64,000 nt of DNA from Eubacteriales bacterium (GCA_030524455.1 JAUNGT010000001.1:124001-188000); one strand, 5' to 3'. Shown: positions 31,912 to 41,739, counted from the stretch's first letter. The notes: a model not told the origin generated them from the sequence alone. A program made the numbers and translations.

Positions 31912-32922
31912 ATGATTTCAAAAATAATTGCAACCGGCTCCTGTGTGCCGGATATTTGTCTGACAAACGAAGCGCTGTCTCAGTGGATGGAGACCAGCGA
32001 CGAATGGATACGGTCGAGGACGGGCATCGGCGCCCGCCGTCTGGCAGCGATGCCGGAGCCGGATGCAAACGGCTGTATCCGGACGCATTATGGTGACAGT
32101 CCGCTTTTTACGCTGGCCAGGGAGGCGGCAAAACGGGCGCTTTCCATGGCGGAGGCGCAAAAGGGGCTTGCGCCGGAGGACGTGGATCTGATCCTGGTTG
32201 CGACCAGCTCCCACGACGAGTTGTTTCCGGCGCTGGCCTGCCGCCTGCAGGAGGCACTGGGGCTTTCCCGGGCGGCGGGGTATGATATTGTTCTGGCCTG
32301 CACTGGCTTTCTGGCCGCGCTGCAGATGGCTGACGCCTATATCCGGGCCGGGGTGTACCGGACCGTGCTGGTGATTGGGGCGGAGGTGCTTTCCCGGTTT
32401 GTGGACTGGGAGGACAGAGATACCGCCATTTTGTTCGGCGACGGTGCGGGAGCCGTGGTGATGAGTGCGGATCCCGGACACACGGAAGATGGCGCGGGGA
32501 TTCTGGGAACGGTGCTGCACGCCGACGGTGCGGGCGCGGACGCGCTGACGGGAAGGGCTATGTATTGGAACGAGCGGATGCCGGCCGCGATACGGATGGA
32601 CGGCAGAGCCGTCTTTTCCTTTGCGGTGCGCCGCGTGCCGGAGGTGATCCGGGAGCTGCTTGCGGGGGAGGGCCTCCGGCCGGATCTCTATCTGCTTCAT
32701 CAGGCGAATTACCGCATTATAGAGACGATTGCGAAAAAGCTGCAGGAGCCGATGGAAAAATTTCCGCATAATCTGGAACGGTTCGGAAATACCTCGGCCG
32801 CCTCGATTCCGCTGCTGATGGACGAGCTGAACCGGTCGGGAAGCCTGAAAAAAGGACAGCTGCTGTGTCTGGCGGGATTTGGCGCAGGCTTAAGCTACGG
32901 CGCGGCGCTGCTGCGCTGGTAA
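31912..32922 (+). CDS. fabH: Beta-ketoacyl-ACP synthase III FabH
   Basis: The 336-residue enzyme condenses an acyl-CoA primer with malonyl-ACP to start fatty acid synthesis. The catalytic triad is visible: Cys130 in VLACTGF, His263 in LLHQANYRI and Asn293 in FGNTSAASIP. GGGAG precedes the ATG at 31912; the ATG at 31894 lacks a ribosome site. It is the first gene of the operon fabH-acpP-fabK-fabD-fabG-fabF-accB-fabZ-accC-accDA. Confidence 0.95.
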   Translation: MISKIIATGSCVPDICLTNEALSQWMETSDEWIRSRTGIGARRLAAMPEPDANGCIRTHYGDSPLFTLAREAAKRALSMAEAQKGLAPEDVDLILVATSSHDELFPALACRLQEALGLSRAAGYDIVLACTGFLAALQMADAYIRAGVYRTVLVIGAEVLSRFVDWEDRDTAILFGDGAGAVVMSADPGHTEDGAGILGTVLHADGAGADALTGRAMYWNERMPAAIRMDGRAVFSFAVRRVPEVIRELLAGEGLRPDLYLLHQANYRIIETIAKKLQEPMEKFPHNLERFGNTSAASIPLLMDELNRSGSLKKGQLLCLAGFGAGLSYGAALLRW

Positions 32923-32973
32923 ATACATTTTGGCAGCACACACTTTTTATAAAATAAAAAAGGAGACAAAACA

Positions 32974-33207
32974 ATGTTTGAAAAGGTACGGAAAATTATT
33001 GCAGATCAGCTTGGCATAAGCGAGGAGCAGATCGGAGAAAACACCTCCTTCGCGGAGGATCTGGGAGCGGATTCCCTGGATCTGTTTGAGCTTGTCTCCA
33101 CGCTGGAGGATGAATATGGTATTGAAATTCCGGGTGAGGAGCTGGAAGCGCTTACCACGGTGGGCAAGGTGGTGGATTATCTGAAGGAGCAGGGCGCAAA
33201 CGGCTGA
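32974..33207 (+). CDS. acpP: Acyl carrier protein
   Basis: The 77-residue acidic protein carries growing acyl chains. Ser34 in [10 protein letters not shown] is the phosphopantetheine attachment site. The length and the four-helix pattern are typical. AAAGGAG lies 8 bases before the ATG. Confidence 0.97.
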   Translation: MFEKVRKIIADQLGISEEQIGENTSFAEDLGADSLDLFELVSTLEDEYGIEIPGEELEALTTVGKVVDYLKEQGANG

Positions 33208-33245
33208 GGGCAGCCGCGGAATATTTCACTCGGGAAAGGAAGGCC

Positions 33246-34196
33246 ATGAGGACACAAATTACGGAATTGCTTGGAATTGAATATCCGGTGATACAGGGCG
33301 GTATGGCGTGGGTGGCGGATGAGCACATCGCCGCTGCGGTTTCCAATGCGGGCGGACTGGGACTGATCGGCGGGGCAAGCGCGCCGGGAGAGACGGTGCG
33401 GGAAATGATCCGCCGCTGCCGTGCGCTGACGGACAGGCCCTTCGGCGTCAACGTGATGTTGATGAGCCCCTACGCCGACGAGGTGGCGCGGGTGGTCATT
33501 GAGGAGGGCGTGAAGGTCGTCACGACGGGAGCGGGTATGCCGGGCGCTTACCTGCCGGCCTGGAAGGAGGCGGGAATCCGTGTCATTCCGGTGGTGGCTT
33601 CCGTGGCGCTGGCGCGTATGATGCAGAAGGCTGGCGCCGACGCGGTGGTGGCGGAGGGAATGGAGTCCGGCGGCCACATCGGAGAGGCGACAACCATGAC
33701 GCTTGTGCCGCAGGTTGCAGATGCGGTTTCCATTCCGGTGATTGCGGCCGGCGGCATCGCGGACGGCCGGGGCATGGCGGCGGCCTTCCTGCTCGGCGCG
33801 GAGGGCGTACAGCTGGGTACGCGCTTTGTGGCCTCTCTGGAGGCAAATGTCCATCAAAATTACAAGGAAAGGATCGTGGCGGCAAAGGATGTGGATTCCG
33901 TTGTCACGGGCACACGTTACGGGCATCCGATCCGCTGTATCCGCAATCAGATGACCCGTACCTACCTTCAGGAGGAGGCGGCCGGAAAAAGCTTTGAGGA
34001 GCTGGAGTACCTGACGCTTGGCAGCCTGCGAAAGGCAGTACAGGAGGGAGATGTTAAAAACGGAAGCGTGATGGCGGGACAGTCTGCGGGGCTGATCCAT
34101 GATATCCGGTCATGCCGTGAGATTATGGCAGAGATGACGCAGCAGTGCCGCACGCTGCTGGCCCAAAATGCAGCGCGGTTTTCGGCGGAGGTTTAA
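33246..34196 (+). CDS. fabK: Enoyl-ACP reductase II FabK
   Basis: The 316-residue FMN-dependent reductase of the nitronate monooxygenase fold performs the final reduction of each elongation cycle. Signature blocks are YPVIQGGMAWVADEHIAAA near the start, VVAEGMESGGHIGEATT and the FMN-phosphate site AAGGIADGRGMAAAFLLGA. Being FabK rather than FabI implies low sensitivity to triclosan. It follows acpP, as in streptococci and clostridia. Confidence 0.95.
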   Translation: MRTQITELLGIEYPVIQGGMAWVADEHIAAAVSNAGGLGLIGGASAPGETVREMIRRCRALTDRPFGVNVMLMSPYADEVARVVIEEGVKVVTTGAGMPGAYLPAWKEAGIRVIPVVASVALARMMQKAGADAVVAEGMESGGHIGEATTMTLVPQVADAVSIPVIAAGGIADGRGMAAAFLLGAEGVQLGTRFVASLEANVHQNYKERIVAAKDVDSVVTGTRYGHPIRCIRNQMTRTYLQEEAAGKSFEELEYLTLGSLRKAVQEGDVKNGSVMAGQSAGLIHDIRSCREIMAEMTQQCRTLLAQNAARFSAEV

Positions 34197-34201
34197 GAGC
34201 T

Positions 34202-35161
34202 ATGGGAAAGACAGCATATTTATATCCGGGACAGGGAGCGCAGCAAACCGGCATGTGCCAGGCTTTTTATGAGCGGTATCCTTCGGTGCGGAAGCGGATT
34301 GCAGAAGCCTCGGAGATTCTGGGCTACGGGCTGGCAGAGCTTATGTTTGAGCCGGACGAGCGGCTGAATGAGACGGCCTACACACAACCGGCCATGGTGG
34401 CGGCAGAGCTTGCCATGACGCAGGTTGTGGACGGGCTTCTTGCCGCGAAGGGGATCCGGGCTGACTATTCCGCCGGGCTGAGCCTGGGCGAGTATGCGGC
34501 GATTGCCAGCGCCGGCGGCTTTTCCTTTGAGGAGGCGGTCAAAACCGTGGCGGTGCGGGGAAAACGGATGGCGGAGGCGGTGCCCGCAGGACAGGGCGCG
34601 ATGGCGGCCGTGCTGGGCGCCCGAACCGGACAGGTGGAGGAGATCGTCCATGCGATGGACGGGGTATATATTGCAAATTATAACTGCCCGGGGCAGCTGG
34701 TGCTCACCGGATACCGGACGGCCGTGGAGGAAGCAATACAGCGCCTGCAGGCAGCGGGCGTCCGAAAATGCGTCTTTTTGAAGGTGTCCGGCCCGTTTCA
34801 CTCACCGCTTCTTGCGGGGGCGGGGAAAAAGCTGCTGCCGGTGCTGGAAGCGATTGAATGGAAGCCTTTTTCCCATCCCTATGTGGCAAATGTACATGCG
34901 GGAATCGTGACGGAGCCGGGCCAAACGGCGGAGCTTCTGGCGCGGCAGGTTTCCTCCCCCGTGCGGTGGGAGCAGAGCATCGTGACGCTGCTGCAAAACG
35001 GCGTCCGGACATTTCTGGAGATCGGGCCGGGCCGGACGCTGAGCGGTTTTATGAAAAAAATTATCCGCGCGCATGCAGAGGAGCTGGGAATTTCGGAAGC
35101 GGAGATCCGGATGATCGGCATTGCAGTGCCGGAGGATCTGGCAGCGCTTGAGGAATTGTAA
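34202..35161 (+). CDS. fabD: Malonyl-CoA:ACP transacylase FabD
   Basis: The 319-residue enzyme loads malonate on ACP. The nucleophile Ser94 is in GLSLGEY, where the family usually has GHSLGE, so a Leu stands in the place next to the nucleophile; His200 is in GPFHSPLL, and the start motif YPGQGAQ is intact. The ATG at 34202 is chosen for the family N-terminus; an upstream in-frame ATG at 34145 lies inside fabK. It is 5 bases after fabK. Confidence 0.93.
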   Translation: MGKTAYLYPGQGAQQTGMCQAFYERYPSVRKRIAEASEILGYGLAELMFEPDERLNETAYTQPAMVAAELAMTQVVDGLLAAKGIRADYSAGLSLGEYAAIASAGGFSFEEAVKTVAVRGKRMAEAVPAGQGAMAAVLGARTGQVEEIVHAMDGVYIANYNCPGQLVLTGYRTAVEEAIQRLQAAGVRKCVFLKVSGPFHSPLLAGAGKKLLPVLEAIEWKPFSHPYVANVHAGIVTEPGQTAELLARQVSSPVRWEQSIVTLLQNGVRTFLEIGPGRTLSGFMKKIIRAHAEELGISEAEIRMIGIAVPEDLAALEEL

Positions 35162-35184
35162 AAGGCGGCGGGAGGAGAGACAGG

Positions 35185-35934
35185 ATGGCAGAGGAGAAGA
35201 ACAGACCGGTTGCGCTTGTGACGGGAGCGGGGCGCGGCATTGGCCGGGCGATTGCATGCAGGCTGGGCGCAGAGGGCTATCATGTGATCGTAAATTATAA
35301 CGGCTCCCGGCAGGCGGCGGAGGCGACGGTGGAGGAAATCCTTGCGGCAGGCGGAAAAGCCACCGCCAGGCAGTGCAGCGTGGCGGATCAGGATGCCTGC
35401 CGGGAAATGTTTGAGGAGATCCGGAAGGAATACGGCCCCGTCGCGGTGCTTGTGAATAATGCCGGAATCACAAAGGACGGGCTGCTGATGGCCATGAGCG
35501 AGGCGGATTTTGACAGCGTGATCGACACAAATTTAAAGGGAAGCTTCCATTGTATCAAGTATGCGGCGAAGCAGATGCTGAAGGCGCGCAAGGGAAGAAT
35601 TGTCAACATTGCGTCGGTATCCGGCATTTTGGGCAATGCCGGACAGGCAAACTATGCGGCCTCCAAGGCGGGGCTGATCGGGCTGACCAAGTCGGCGGCC
35701 AGGGAGCTTGCTTTGCGGGGGATTACCGTCAATGCCGTTGCGCCGGGCTTTATTGAAACGGATATGACGGCCGTGCTGGACGAGCGGGTGAGGAAAGCCG
35801 CTGTAGACCAGATCCCCCTGCAGCGCTTCGGAACGCCGGAGGATGTGGCCGGTGCGGTGGCATTTCTTTGCAGTGACCAGGCGGCGTACATCACCGGGCA
35901 GGTGCTGGCGGTGGACGGCGGCATGGCGATGTGA
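35185..35934 (+). CDS. fabG: 3-oxoacyl-ACP reductase FabG
   Basis: The 249-residue NADPH-dependent short-chain dehydrogenase reduces the 3-keto group in elongation. It has TGAGRGIG (13-20), NNAG, a catalytic Ser in NIASVSG and YAASK. The C-terminal [12 protein letters not shown] is characteristic. The Shine-Dalgarno GGGAGGAGAG is strong. The place in the operon supports FabG rather than another SDR. Confidence 0.95.
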   Translation: MAEEKNRPVALVTGAGRGIGRAIACRLGAEGYHVIVNYNGSRQAAEATVEEILAAGGKATARQCSVADQDACREMFEEIRKEYGPVAVLVNNAGITKDGLLMAMSEADFDSVIDTNLKGSFHCIKYAAKQMLKARKGRIVNIASVSGILGNAGQANYAASKAGLIGLTKSAARELALRGITVNAVAPGFIETDMTAVLDERVRKAAVDQIPLQRFGTPEDVAGAVAFLCSDQAAYITGQVLAVDGGMAM

Positions 35935-36006
35935 GGCCGTAGCGCTGTGGGGAGAAGTGTGCCGGCAAGTTTGGATGGCCGCTGTCGCGGCGGAATGAGA
36001 GGAAAC

Positions 36007-37245
36007 ATGGCGAGACGAGTAGTCATTACTGGCCTTGGCGCAATCACGCCGGTCGGAAATTCGGTAAAGGAATATTGGGAGAGCTTAAAGGCCGGAAAAT
36101 GCGGCATCAGCCCGATCACGCATTTTGATCCGGCGGATTTTAAGGTAAAAATCGCGGCGGAGGTGAAGGATTTTGACCCAAAAGCCTACGGAGATGCAAA
36201 GAGCATGCGCCGCATGGAGCTGTTTTCTCAGTACGCGGTGGCGGCTTCCTTGGAGGCGCTTTCGGACAGCCGGCTTTCGATGGAAGCAGAGGACGCCTTC
36301 CGCGTCGGTGTGGCCATCGGTTCCGGGATCGGTTCTCTGCAGGCGATGGAGGCCGGTGTGAAGCGTATGGCGGAGAAAGGGCCGGGCCGGATGGATCCGC
36401 TGACGGTACCGCGCATGATTTCCAATATGGCGGCGGGAAATGTGGCGATCCGTTTTGGACTGCGCGGAAAAAATATAAACGTGGTGACGGCCTGCGCGAC
36501 CGGCACGCACTGTATCGGAGAGGCGATGCGCAGCATTCAGTACGGGGATGCGGATGTCATGCTGGCGGGAGGCGCGGAGGCGCCGATTACGCCCTTTGGC
36601 GTGGGAGGCTTTACGGTGCTGACGGCGCTTTCGGAAAATCCGGATCCCGGGACGGCCTCCCGTCCCTTTGATAAAAACCGGGACGGCTTTGTGATGGGCG
36701 AAGGCGCCGGTGTGCTTGTGCTGGAGGAGCTGGAGCATGCCAGAAAGCGCAGAGCGCATATTTATGCGGAGCTGCTGGGCTATGGCGCGACCTGCGACGC
36801 CTACCACATCACTTCGCCGGCGGAGGATGGCTCCGGAGCGGCCCGGGCCATGCAGGACGCGATGAAGGATGCGGGGCTTTCGCCGGAGGAAATCGATTAT
36901 ATCAACGCCCACGGCACGAGCACGCCGCTCAACGATCTGTTTGAGACGAGAGCGATCCGTCTGGCCTTCGGCGACGCGGCCGGGAAGCTCAGGATCAATT
37001 CGACAAAATCGATGATCGGCCATCTTTTGGGGGCGGCCGGCGGCGTCGAGGCGATTGCCTGCGTCAAGTCCATAGAGGAAGGGTATGTACATGTGACCCG
37101 GGGACTGACAGAGAGCGAGCAGGAGCTGGATCTGGATTACTGCAGAGGAAGCGGCTGCGCCATGGACATTCGCGCGGCCCTGAGCAATTCCCTGGGCTTT
37201 GGCGGGCACAATGCCTCCCTGGTGATTGGGAAATACCGCGAATAG
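36007..37245 (+). CDS. fabF: Beta-ketoacyl-ACP synthase II FabF
   Basis: The 412-residue condensing enzyme elongates acyl-ACP. The catalytic residues are Cys163 (VTACATGTH), His302 (NAHGTSTPLND) and His339 (KSMIGHLLGAAG). The ATG at 36007 follows AGAGGAAAC and starts the family sequence ARRVVITGLG; the open frame from 35947 adds a non-family leader. There is a 72-base gap after fabG. Confidence 0.96.
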   Translation: MARRVVITGLGAITPVGNSVKEYWESLKAGKCGISPITHFDPADFKVKIAAEVKDFDPKAYGDAKSMRRMELFSQYAVAASLEALSDSRLSMEAEDAFRVGVAIGSGIGSLQAMEAGVKRMAEKGPGRMDPLTVPRMISNMAAGNVAIRFGLRGKNINVVTACATGTHCIGEAMRSIQYGDADVMLAGGAEAPITPFGVGGFTVLTALSENPDPGTASRPFDKNRDGFVMGEGAGVLVLEELEHARKRRAHIYAELLGYGATCDAYHITSPAEDGSGAARAMQDAMKDAGLSPEEIDYINAHGTSTPLNDLFETRAIRLAFGDAAGKLRINSTKSMIGHLLGAAGGVEAIACVKSIEEGYVHVTRGLTESEQELDLDYCRGSGCAMDIRAALSNSLGFGGHNASLVIGKYRE

Positions 37246-37269
37246 GGACGTGAGAGAGGATCAAAAGGC

Positions 37270-37752
37270 ATGAAAGTAGAGGAGATCAGGGAACTGATGC
37301 AGGAAATGGCGCAGACCGGCGTGGCGGAGCTGCAATATGAGGAGGGCGGCGTGGCGCTGCATCTTTGCACAAAGGACGCGCCGGTAAGATCGGTCAAAGA
37401 CGAAGCGGTAAGACCGGCCGGGGAGGAGCCGGTAAGATCGGCCGAGGAGGAGGCGGTAGGACCGGTCAAAGACGAGGCGGTCAAAAAGGAAGCGCCGTCC
37501 GGGGAGCAGACGGGGAAGGGGCAGCTTGTCAAGTCTCCGCTGGTCGGCATTTTTTATACGGCCCCGGCGCCGGATCAGCCGGCCTATGTCAAAGCAGGGG
37601 ATAAGGTGAAAAAAGGGCAGGTGCTGGGGCTGATCGAGGCGATGAAGCTGATGAACGAGGTCGAGGCAGAGTGCGAGGGCACAGTGACAGAGATTCTGGC
37701 GGAAAATGAACAGATGGTAGAATACGGACAGCCCCTGTTCCGGATCGGGTGA
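37270..37752 (+). CDS. accB: Biotin carboxyl carrier protein AccB
   Basis: The 160-residue subunit carries biotin on Lys126 in IEAMKLMNE. An N-terminal helical segment (1-35) is followed by a charged linker (about 36-85) made of imperfect repeats of the VKDEAV or EEPVRSA kind instead of the usual Ala-Pro-rich linker, then the biotinyl domain (about 86-160). It shuttles carboxylate between AccC and AccDA, both encoded downstream. Confidence 0.95.
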   Translation: MKVEEIRELMQEMAQTGVAELQYEEGGVALHLCTKDAPVRSVKDEAVRPAGEEPVRSAEEEAVGPVKDEAVKKEAPSGEQTGKGQLVKSPLVGIFYTAPAPDQPAYVKAGDKVKKGQVLGLIEAMKLMNEVEAECEGTVTEILAENEQMVEYGQPLFRIG

Positions 37753-37775
37753 GCCGGAGAGTGAGGAGAGAACAT

Positions 37776-38198
37776 ATGCTTGGAATAAAAGAGATCGAGG
37801 AGATTATCCCGCACCGTCATCCGTTTTTGCTGATTGACCGGATTGACGAGCTTACGCCGGGAGAGAGCGCGGTGGGCGTCAAAAACGTGACGTTCGAGGA
37901 GCCCTGGTTTGCCGGGCATTTTCCGCAGGAGCCGGTGATGCCGGGGGTATTGATTCTCGAGGCGCTGGCGCAGACCGGGGCGGTGGCGATTTTGTCCCTG
38001 CCGGAAAATAAGGGGAAAACCGCTTATTTCGGTGCGGTGAACAGGGCCCGCTTCCGGAAAAAGGTGATTCCGGGAGATCAGCTGCGTTTAAGCTGCGAGA
38101 TCATACAGAGAAAAGGCCCGGTCGGCGTGGGCCGGGCGGTGGCATATGTGGACGGCAAGGTTGCGGTACAGGCGGAGCTGACCTTTGCGGTCGGTTGA
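37776..38198 (+). CDS. fabZ: 3-hydroxyacyl-ACP dehydratase FabZ
   Basis: The 140-residue hot-dog enzyme dehydrates 3-hydroxyacyl-ACP. Catalytic His48 is in FAGHFPQEPVMPG and Glu62 in LILEALAQ. IPHRHPFLLIDRI at 11-23 is typical. The ATG at 37776 has GAGGAG about 8 bases upstream; a GTG at 37749 is in frame but lacks a site and overlaps accB. Confidence 0.95.
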   Translation: MLGIKEIEEIIPHRHPFLLIDRIDELTPGESAVGVKNVTFEEPWFAGHFPQEPVMPGVLILEALAQTGAVAILSLPENKGKTAYFGAVNRARFRKKVIPGDQLRLSCEIIQRKGPVGVGRAVAYVDGKVAVQAELTFAVG

Positions 38199-38220
38199 GA
38201 GACGGGACAGGAGTATGGAG

Positions 38221-39597
38221 ATGTTCAACAAGGTTCTGGTTGCCAATCGGGGAGAAATCGCGGTTCGCGTGATCCGGGCGCTGCGGGAGATGGGAATCCG
38301 TTCCGTGGCGGTATATTCGGAGGCGGACAGGGAATCTCTGCATGTCATGCTGGCGGACGAGGCGGTCTGTATCGGCCCGGCCCCGTCCGCAGAGTCCTAT
38401 TTGAATATGGAGGCGATTCTCTCTGCGGCAGTCGCGACGGGAGCGCAGGCAATTCATCCGGGCTATGGTTTTCTTTCTGAGAACGCCCGCTTTGCCGGTC
38501 TCTGTAAGCTTTGCGGCATTACCTGGATCGGCCCCTCCGCGGAGGTCATCGAACGGATGGGAGACAAGTCGGAGGCGCGCAGCACGATGAAGAAGGCCGG
38601 CGTCCCGGTCATTCCGGGCACAGCGGAAGCGCTGCACGATGCCGCCTCCGCTCTGAAGGCGGCCAGGAAGATCGGCTTTCCCGTGATGATCAAGGCGTCC
38701 GCGGGCGGCGGCGGAAAGGGGATGCGCAGGGCAGACTCCCCGGCGGTGTTTGAGGAGATGTTCCGGGCGGCACAGGCGGAGGCAGCCAGCGGGTTTGGCG
38801 ACGACAGCATGTATCTGGAACGCTGCGTGCAGCACCCGAAGCATGTGGAGGTACAGATTCTGGCGGACCGCTTCGGCAATGTGGTGCATGTGGGGGAGCG
38901 GGACTGCTCGGTGCAGCGGCGGCATCAGAAGGTGCTGGAGGAATCGCCCTGCGCAGCGCTCACCGACGCACAGCGTGCGCGGATCGGCAAAATGGCGGTG
39001 CGGGCGGCAAAGGCGGCGGGTTATGAGAACGCAGGAACGATTGAGTTTTTGCTTGAGCCTTCGGGCCGTTTTTATTTTATGGAGATGAATACGCGGATCC
39101 AGGTGGAGCATCCGGTGACGGAGCAGGTAAGCGGCATCGACCTGATCAAGGAGCAGATCCGGATCGCGGCCGGTGAAAAGCTGTGCTGTACGCAGCGGGA
39201 GCTGCAGCTGCGGGGGCATGCCATCGAATGCCGGATCAATGCCGAACGCCCGGAGCTTGGATTTCTGCCAAGCCCCGGAAAGGTCAGCGGCCTGCATCTG
39301 CCGGGCGGCAACGGTGTGCGCGTGGATACCCATCTCTATCAGGGGTATACGGTTTCCCCTCATTACGATTCCATGCTGCTCAAGCTGATTGTGCACGGAA
39401 AGGACCGGGAGGAGGCGCTGGCGAAGCTGCGCTCGGCTCTGGGAGAGACGGTGATCGAGGGGGTACATACAAACATCGATTTTTTATATGAAATCATCAA
39501 TCACAAGGCCTTTGCGGCGGGCAGGACGGATACGGATTTCATCCCGCGCTATTTTGCAAGGTATCAAAAAGGACGGCGACCGAAAGATGCTGAATGA
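38221..39597 (+). CDS. accC: Acetyl-CoA carboxylase biotin carboxylase AccC
   Basis: The 458-residue ATP-grasp enzyme carboxylates biotin. It shows VLVANRGEIAVRVIRA at the start, the glycine-rich ATP loop KASAGGGGKGMR, the MEMNTRIQVEHPVTE block with catalytic residues and the C-terminal RINAE segment. The start at 38221 has AGGAG 7 bases upstream; the ATG at 38215 is too close. It overlaps the accDA start by 11 bases. Confidence 0.96.
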   Translation: MFNKVLVANRGEIAVRVIRALREMGIRSVAVYSEADRESLHVMLADEAVCIGPAPSAESYLNMEAILSAAVATGAQAIHPGYGFLSENARFAGLCKLCGITWIGPSAEVIERMGDKSEARSTMKKAGVPVIPGTAEALHDAASALKAARKIGFPVMIKASAGGGGKGMRRADSPAVFEEMFRAAQAEAASGFGDDSMYLERCVQHPKHVEVQILADRFGNVVHVGERDCSVQRRHQKVLEESPCAALTDAQRARIGKMAVRAAKAAGYENAGTIEFLLEPSGRFYFMEMNTRIQVEHPVTEQVSGIDLIKEQIRIAAGEKLCCTQRELQLRGHAIECRINAERPELGFLPSPGKVSGLHLPGGNGVRVDTHLYQGYTVSPHYDSMLLKLIVHGKDREEALAKLRSALGETVIEGVHTNIDFLYEIINHKAFAAGRTDTDFIPRYFARYQKGRRPKDAE

Positions 39598-41377
39598 CTG
39601 GATCAAAAAGAGACGAGCGGAAAAGCAGGTGAGAAAGCCGGATTTTACACGGATAAAAACCGGCGTCAATAAGGATTTCGGACCCAAAAAACGGGGCCGC
39701 AGAGCCTATACGGCGCTGCGGCGTCCGGAGGTGCCGGACGATTGCTGCATCAAGTGCGATACCTGCGGCAGGACGCTGTTTTTGCTGGAAATCCGGGAAA
39801 ATCTGTATCGCTGCCCGAAGTGCGGAGCGTATTTTATGTTTCCGGCAAAGCGGCGGATTCGCATGCTTGCGGATGCGGGCAGCTTTGAGCCGATGGATAC
39901 GGAGCTTGCGTTTGTGAACCCGCTGGATTTTCCCGGCTATGCGGAAAAGGTTGCAGCGCAGCAGGAAAAATACGGGATCGACGAGGCGGTGCTGACCGGT
40001 CGCTGCCGGATTGACGGGCTTGGGGCAGTGCTGGCTGTCTGCGACGGACGGTTTATCATGAGCTCTATGGGCCACAATGTGGGAGAAAAGCTGACGCGCG
40101 CCATCGAGCTTGCGACGAGGGAGAAGCTTGCGCTGATCATTTATTGCTGCTCCGGCGGGGCGCGGATGCAGGAGGGAATGATCAGCCTGATGCAGATGGC
40201 AAAGACGGCCGCCGCGCTGAAGCGCCACCATGACGCGGGTCTTTTGTATATCAGCGTACTCACCAATCCCACCACCGGCGGCGTGACGGCGAGCTTTGCG
40301 ATGCTGGGAGATATCATCCTGGCGGAGCCCAATGCGCTGATCGGGTTTGCGGGACCGCGCGTTATTGAACAGACCATCGGGCAAAAGCTGCCGGAGGGCT
40401 TCCAGCGGGCGGAATTTTTGTTAAGTCACGGCTTTGTGGATGCCATTGCACCGCGGGAGGAGCAGAAGGCGCTTTTAGCCAGGCTGATCCGCCTGCACAA
40501 CGGAGCGGCGGGACGGAGAGCCTTCCACCGGCATGCCGCTGCGCAGCAGGAAAAGGAGGATTTCGCCGAAAGCCCGGCACTGCCTGTCCAAAGCAGGGAG
40601 GATCCGTGGGAAACGGTGAAGGCCTCCCGGAAAACGGGAAGGCCCAGGGCACTTTCCTATATCCGGCTTTTGTTTGAGGATTTTACGGAGCTGCACGGGG
40701 ACCGGCTGTTTGGAGAGGATCCGGCGATGGTGGCCGGCCTGGCGTTTTTTGAGGGCCTGCCGGTGACAGTGATCGCCCAGCAAAAAGGGAGCAATCTGCA
40801 GGAAAATCAGAAGCGTAATTTCGGGATGCCCCGGCCGGAGGGATACCGCAAAGCGCTGCGTCTGATCCGGGAAGCGGAAAGCTTCGGGCGGCCGATCGTC
40901 TGCTTTGTCGATACGCCCGGCGCCTATCCGGGGATGGATTCGGAGGAGCGCGGCCAGGGAGAGGCGATCGCCGCCTGCCTGCGGGAGCTGTCCGGCGTTT
41001 CTGTACCGGTGCTCTCCATCGTGCTTTCGGAGGGCGGCTCCGGCGGCGCGCTGGCCCTGGCCGTCGCCAACCAGGTGTGGATGCTGGAGCAAGCAACCTA
41101 CAGCATCCTTTCGCCGGAGGGCTTTGCCAGCATTTTGTATAAGGATGCAAAACGGGCGAAGGAAGCGGCGGCGGTCATGAAAATCACGGCGGCGGATTTA
41201 AAGCGGCTCGGTGTGATCGAGGAGATCATTGCAGAGTATGGCGGCGCCTGCGGGGAGACGCTGCCGCAGATCGCGGGGGAAATCCGCAGACGGATGCGGT
41301 GTTTTCTGAAAGAGGCGCTGTCCTTAAGCGGGGAGGAGCTTGCGGCGCAGAGGTATGAGCGGTTTCGGAAAATGTGA
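39587..41377 (+). CDS. accDA: Fused acetyl-CoA carboxyltransferase AccD-AccA
   Basis: One 596-residue frame holds both carboxyltransferase subunits. Residues about 1-300 are AccD, with the zinc ribbon Cys57, Cys60, Cys76 and Cys79 (CDTC, CPKC) and the CSGGARMQEGM block. A linker of about 35 polar residues follows. Residues about 335-596 are AccA, with LHGDRLFGEDPAMVAG, FVDTPGAYPGMDSEERGQGE and LSEGGSGGALAL. No stop or frameshift separates them. The ATG lies inside the accC end; AAAGGA is 13 bases away, so translation probably depends on coupling. It is the last gene of the operon. Confidence 0.93.
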   Translation: MLNDWIKKRRAEKQVRKPDFTRIKTGVNKDFGPKKRGRRAYTALRRPEVPDDCCIKCDTCGRTLFLLEIRENLYRCPKCGAYFMFPAKRRIRMLADAGSFEPMDTELAFVNPLDFPGYAEKVAAQQEKYGIDEAVLTGRCRIDGLGAVLAVCDGRFIMSSMGHNVGEKLTRAIELATREKLALIIYCCSGGARMQEGMISLMQMAKTAAALKRHHDAGLLYISVLTNPTTGGVTASFAMLGDIILAEPNALIGFAGPRVIEQTIGQKLPEGFQRAEFLLSHGFVDAIAPREEQKALLARLIRLHNGAAGRRAFHRHAAAQQEKEDFAESPALPVQSREDPWETVKASRKTGRPRALSYIRLLFEDFTELHGDRLFGEDPAMVAGLAFFEGLPVTVIAQQKGSNLQENQKRNFGMPRPEGYRKALRLIREAESFGRPIVCFVDTPGAYPGMDSEERGQGEAIAACLRELSGVSVPVLSIVLSEGGSGGALALAVANQVWMLEQATYSILSPEGFASILYKDAKRAKEAAAVMKITAADLKRLGVIEEIIAEYGGACGETLPQIAGEIRRRMRCFLKEALSLSGEELAAQRYERFRKM

Positions 41378-41402
41378 ATTACCTAAGTAGTTTTTTTAGA
41401 AC

Positions 41403-41450
41403 CACCCCGACGGGGCAGATCAGGTTGTGATCTGTTCCACTTCCGGGGTG
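41403..41450 (+). other. Nested stem-loop after the fatty acid operon
   Basis: CACCCCG (41403-41409) pairs with CGGGGTG (41444-41450), enclosing CAGATCA/TGATCTG (41416-41434). No T-run follows directly, so it may be a 3' end stabiliser rather than a terminator. Confidence 0.5.
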
Positions 41451-41511
41451 AGATTGAGCATTCTGTTTTATCGATTTGATTTCCAATCTTTTCAACCAAT
41501 AATAAATTATA

Positions 41512-41656
41512 TAACGGTATTTTAGTCTGATTGACATATTGTCTCAGCTCTCAGAAATTCTGATCAAACAATCACTATTTGACCTGAAAATAATGTAATA
41601 CCGTTAAATACTGCATGATCGGTTTCAAAAATACTGATAATTTTGAAACCGATCAT
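41512..41656. repeat. AT-rich inverted-repeat region between accDA and the sialic acid island
   Basis: The 479-base gap holds no gene. TAACGGTATT (41512-41521) is mirrored by AATACCGTTA (41597-41606) about 75 bases later, like the ends of a tiny MITE. Just beyond, a perfect 16-base dyad ATGATCGGTTTCAAAA (41615-41630) with its complement (41641-41656) encloses a 10-base loop. Neither has a T-run. They mark the sharp drop to AT-rich sequence. Confidence 0.6.
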
Positions 41657-41739
41657 CTCGTAAAGATGCTCAAAAAATGAAATCCAACCCTATAAGATGC
41701 CTGTTTTTTGAAAAAGTTGCATAATAAAAATCAAAAATG

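Noticed and set aside
32974..33010. acpP start site as the target of the last CRISPR spacer
   Set aside because: Both contain AAGGAG and ATGTTTGAA, but spacing and flanking bases differ, so the likeness is probably chance.
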